The notes under the pieces were generated by a model. That model made no database searches and was not told the DNA's origin. It saw only the letters and a list, made by a program, of their open reading frames with translations. A stretch of DNA of 64,000 nt from Tenacibaculum dicentrarchi (GTDB lineage: Bacteria > Bacteroidota > Bacteroidia > Flavobacteriales > Flavobacteriaceae): the NCBI RefSeq assembly GCF_900239345.1, contig NZ_OESZ01000044.1, positions 124,001 through 188,000 on the forward strand, given 5' to 3'. This document shows, one piece after another, positions 62,007 through 64,000 of the stretch; position 1 is the first letter of the stretch, and every line of letters starts with the position of its first letter. Made by a program: the position numbers and the translations under genes.

Positions 62007-62014
62007 TACATTTG
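62007..62014 (+). promoter_or_regulatory. -7 box of the SulP transporter gene
   Basis: TACATTTG, 38 bp before the start codon. No clear -33 TTG is seen. Confidence 0.5.
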
Positions 62015-62052
62015 CCATCTTTTAGAAAAAATTTAGCAAAACGGATATAATT

Positions 62053-63945
62053 ATGATGAAATACCTTAAAAATAAGAAACTTAACATTAAAGACGATGCT
62101 TTAGCGGGTATTACAGTTTCTTTAGCAATGATTCCCGAAGTGGTTGCCTTTGCCTTTGTTGCTCAAATTAGCCCAATTGTAGCGTTATTTGGAGCTTTTG
62201 TAGTAGGAATAATTTCTGCCATTTTCGGTGGGCGCCCAGGATTAATTTCAGGTGCAGCAGGAGCAGTAGCAGTTATTTTTGTGCACATGATTCAAGAAGG
62301 ACACGCCAAAGGCTTATTATTTGAAAACCCTGTCGAAAATATGGGGTATTTTTATTTACTCGCCGCCGTGGTTTTAATGGGAGTTATACAAATATTTGCG
62401 GGGCTCTTTAAGCTCGGTAAGTTTGTCAGGTTAATTCCACACCCTGTAATGATGGGATTTGTAAACGGACTTGCCATCGTTATTTTTATGGCTCAATTAG
62501 GAATGTTTACCGAAAATACTAAAGATTTTTTTGGGCAGAACAAGCGTAAAACAACATCTAAAGAACTGGTTTATAATGTAAACAATAATGAAGTAAAAGA
62601 TGTTTTATCGGGTACTGTTTTGTATACTATAAAAGATGCATCGGTTATAAATAATCAAACAAAATCAGCAGATTTTATTATTTCTGATGGGCAAGTTTTT
62701 AATCCGACAACTAAAAAAGTTATTTTTAATGTAAAAGAAGACGGTTTTTATTCGGTTAAAGATTCTGGTGTTGTAAAATCGGCAATGCAAGGCGAAAAGC
62801 TTTATATAATGATTGGTTTGGTTTTATTAACAATGCTTATCGTTTGGGGATTGCCAAAAATTACCACAAAAATTCCTGCGGCTTTAACTGCAATTTTAAT
62901 TGTTACGTTAATTTCAATTTTTAGTGGATTAAATGCCATAAACGTAGGTGATTTTATTAGAGATGGAGGCGGAGCAGGTTTAAATGGAATAGCAGAGTTA
63001 TCAAAAAACTTAAATGTTTTAGAACTTTGGAGTAATTTACCTTTCAATTTAGAAACCTTAAAATTTATTGCACCGTACGCATTTTTAGCAGCATCGGTTG
63101 GTTTAATTGAAACCTTAATGACCATGAATTTAGTAGATGAATTAACAGAAACTAGAGGAAATGGAAATAAAGAATGTATCGCTCAAGGAGCTGGTAATAT
63201 GGTTAGTGGTTTATTTGGTGGTACTGGAGGTTGCGGTATGATTGGGCAAACGGTAATAAATATTAACGCTGGCGGACGTGGGCGTTTATCGGGAGTAATG
63301 ATGTCGTTAACCTTATTAACCTTTATTTTATTTGCTGATAAATACATTGAACAAGTGCCAATTGCGGCATTAGTAGGGGTAATGTTTATGATGGTTATTG
63401 AAACTTTTGCATGGTCGAGTTTTCGAATTATGAAAAAAATACCTGCTTCGGATGCTTTTGTTTTAATTATTGTATCGGCGGTAACGGTATTTTTTGATTT
63501 GGCAATTGCCGTATTTGTAGGGGTTATTATTTCGGCATTATCATTTGCTTGGTCGAGCGCTAAGAAAATTAGAGCTAGAAAACGTTTAAAAGCCGATGGA
63601 ACAAGAGTGTACGAAATTTGGGGTCCTTTATTCTTCGGAAGTATTACCGAATTTAACGATAAGTTTGATATTAAAAATGATCCTGAAAATGTAGAAATTG
63701 ATTTTGTAGAATCGCGAATTTCAGACCATTCGGCTTTAGAAGCCTTGTTTTTATTGGTTGAAAAATACCAAGCCGCAGGAAAAACAATCAAATTAAAACA
63801 CTTAAGTGAAGACTGTAAGGTGCTAATGTATAAGGCTAGTGATACTTTTAAAAATGTAATTATTGAAGATGTTGATGACCCTCGCTATCATTTAGCAGAA
63901 AATCCAGAAGCATTTCCGAAGCCTTTATCGGAATATAAATTTTAA
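62053..63945 (+). CDS. SulP-family anion transporter with STAS domain and a central insertion
   Basis: 630 residues. The membrane domain opens with DDALAGITVSLAMIPEVVAFAFVAQISPIVALFGAFVVGIISAIFGGRPGLISGAAGAVAVIF, the SulP start with its substrate-binding helix. A segment of about 100 residues (~150-250, from MFTENTKDFF to SAMQGEK) is inserted between membrane helices and is strand-rich; most SulP proteins lack it. A later region has GLIETLMTMNLVDELTETRGNGNKECIAQGAGNMVSGLFGGTGGCGMIGQT, also family-specific. A C-terminal STAS domain ends the protein (VYEIWGPLFFGSITEFNDKF ... SRISDHSALEALFLLVEKYQAAGKTIKLKHLSEDCKVLMYKA). It probably imports sulfate, bicarbonate or a dicarboxylate; the substrate cannot be read. 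Confidence 0.88.
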   Translation: MMKYLKNKKLNIKDDALAGITVSLAMIPEVVAFAFVAQISPIVALFGAFVVGIISAIFGGRPGLISGAAGAVAVIFVHMIQEGHAKGLLFENPVENMGYFYLLAAVVLMGVIQIFAGLFKLGKFVRLIPHPVMMGFVNGLAIVIFMAQLGMFTENTKDFFGQNKRKTTSKELVYNVNNNEVKDVLSGTVLYTIKDASVINNQTKSADFIISDGQVFNPTTKKVIFNVKEDGFYSVKDSGVVKSAMQGEKLYIMIGLVLLTMLIVWGLPKITTKIPAALTAILIVTLISIFSGLNAINVGDFIRDGGGAGLNGIAELSKNLNVLELWSNLPFNLETLKFIAPYAFLAASVGLIETLMTMNLVDELTETRGNGNKECIAQGAGNMVSGLFGGTGGCGMIGQTVININAGGRGRLSGVMMSLTLLTFILFADKYIEQVPIAALVGVMFMMVIETFAWSSFRIMKKIPASDAFVLIIVSAVTVFFDLAIAVFVGVIISALSFAWSSAKKIRARKRLKADGTRVYEIWGPLFFGSITEFNDKFDIKNDPENVEIDFVESRISDHSALEALFLLVEKYQAAGKTIKLKHLSEDCKVLMYKASDTFKNVIIEDVDDPRYHLAENPEAFPKPLSEYKF

Positions 63946-63962
63946 TTTAGTATTTTAACTAT

Positions 63963-63994
63963 AAAAAATCCCGCAAGAAATTGCGGGATTTTTT
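63963..63994 (+). terminator. Terminator after the SulP gene
   Basis: AAAAAATCCCGCAA / TTGCGGGATTTTTT, a perfect 14-bp stem with a GAAA tetraloop and a T-run. Confidence 0.92.
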
Positions 63995-64000
63995 TTGATT

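Noticed and set aside
63183..63791. Long open frame opposite the SulP gene
   Set aside because: An antisense shadow of the SulP coding frame; composition and lack of motifs show it is not a gene.

Overview
The window looks like chromosomal core sequence from a marine-type member of the Flavobacteriaceae (Bacteroidota). A Tenacibaculum/Polaribacter-like genus is a guess. The evidence is the very AT-rich DNA, many promoters of the Bacteroidota form TTG-N19-23-TAnnTTTG, and family-specific genes: a short type IX secretion (T9SS) sorting-domain protein, CarboxypepD_reg-like/TonB-dependent receptors, DUF4834, DUF4159, and lipoproteins with a charged export signal. I saw no rRNA, tRNA, CRISPR array, phage or intact insertion sequence.

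Layout. 1-3.5 kb: end of a subtilisin-like protease, a small barrel protein, an orphan glycine-betaine-binding-type protein, and a divergent nitroreductase/HxlR regulator pair sharing one symmetric promoter region. 3.5-9.7 kb: a giant alpha-2-macroglobulin with a thioester motif. 10-13.6 kb: mpl, then a nucleotidyltransferase/HPr-kinase-like pair. 13.6-14 kb: a 262-bp MITE-like element. 14-18.3 kb: an FAD/Fe-S 2-hydroxyacid dehydrogenase, an Lrp-type regulator and a divergent DUF1338 protein, which together fit 2-oxoadipate -> D-2-hydroxyglutarate -> 2-oxoglutarate. 18.5-19.2 kb: a membrane protein/HTH pair. 19.2-23.9 kb: a tight minus-strand operon rsfS-ftsH-LUD-cdsA-ACBP-YceI. 23.9-28 kb: birA, pyrE, dnaK. 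28-30.4 kb: small uncharacterised genes. 30.4-36.5 kb: AAA ATPase, DnaQ-like exonuclease, a GH3/beta-lactamase fusion and DUF4159. 36.7-41.2 kb: membrane AraC regulator, rsmE, GNAT-like protein and a barrel with a Lys/Glu tail. 41.3-49.7 kb: a plus-strand surface-polysaccharide operon (YfhO, methyltransferase, two GT4 glycosyltransferases, wecB, flippase) in which three consecutive genes start with TTG. 49.9-58.2 kb: transglutaminase, CarboxypepD protein, matrixin lipoprotein, htpG, fabH and a TonB-dependent receptor. 58.4-64 kb: a CoA-binding protein, the operon pyrR-pyrB-STAS-like-T9SS domain-rnz, and a SulP transporter.

The most notable structure outside genes is a ~90-94 bp dispersed repeat in three copies (25918, 49671, 55623). 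Two copies are identical. The third is inverted and keeps the central hairpin through compensatory changes, which points to a selected DNA or RNA structure. Other points of interest are the metabolic module at 14-18 kb, the kinase/nucleotidyltransferase pair, two promoters placed so that transcription should begin at or next to the start codon, and a small secreted protein whose only sensible start is ATA.
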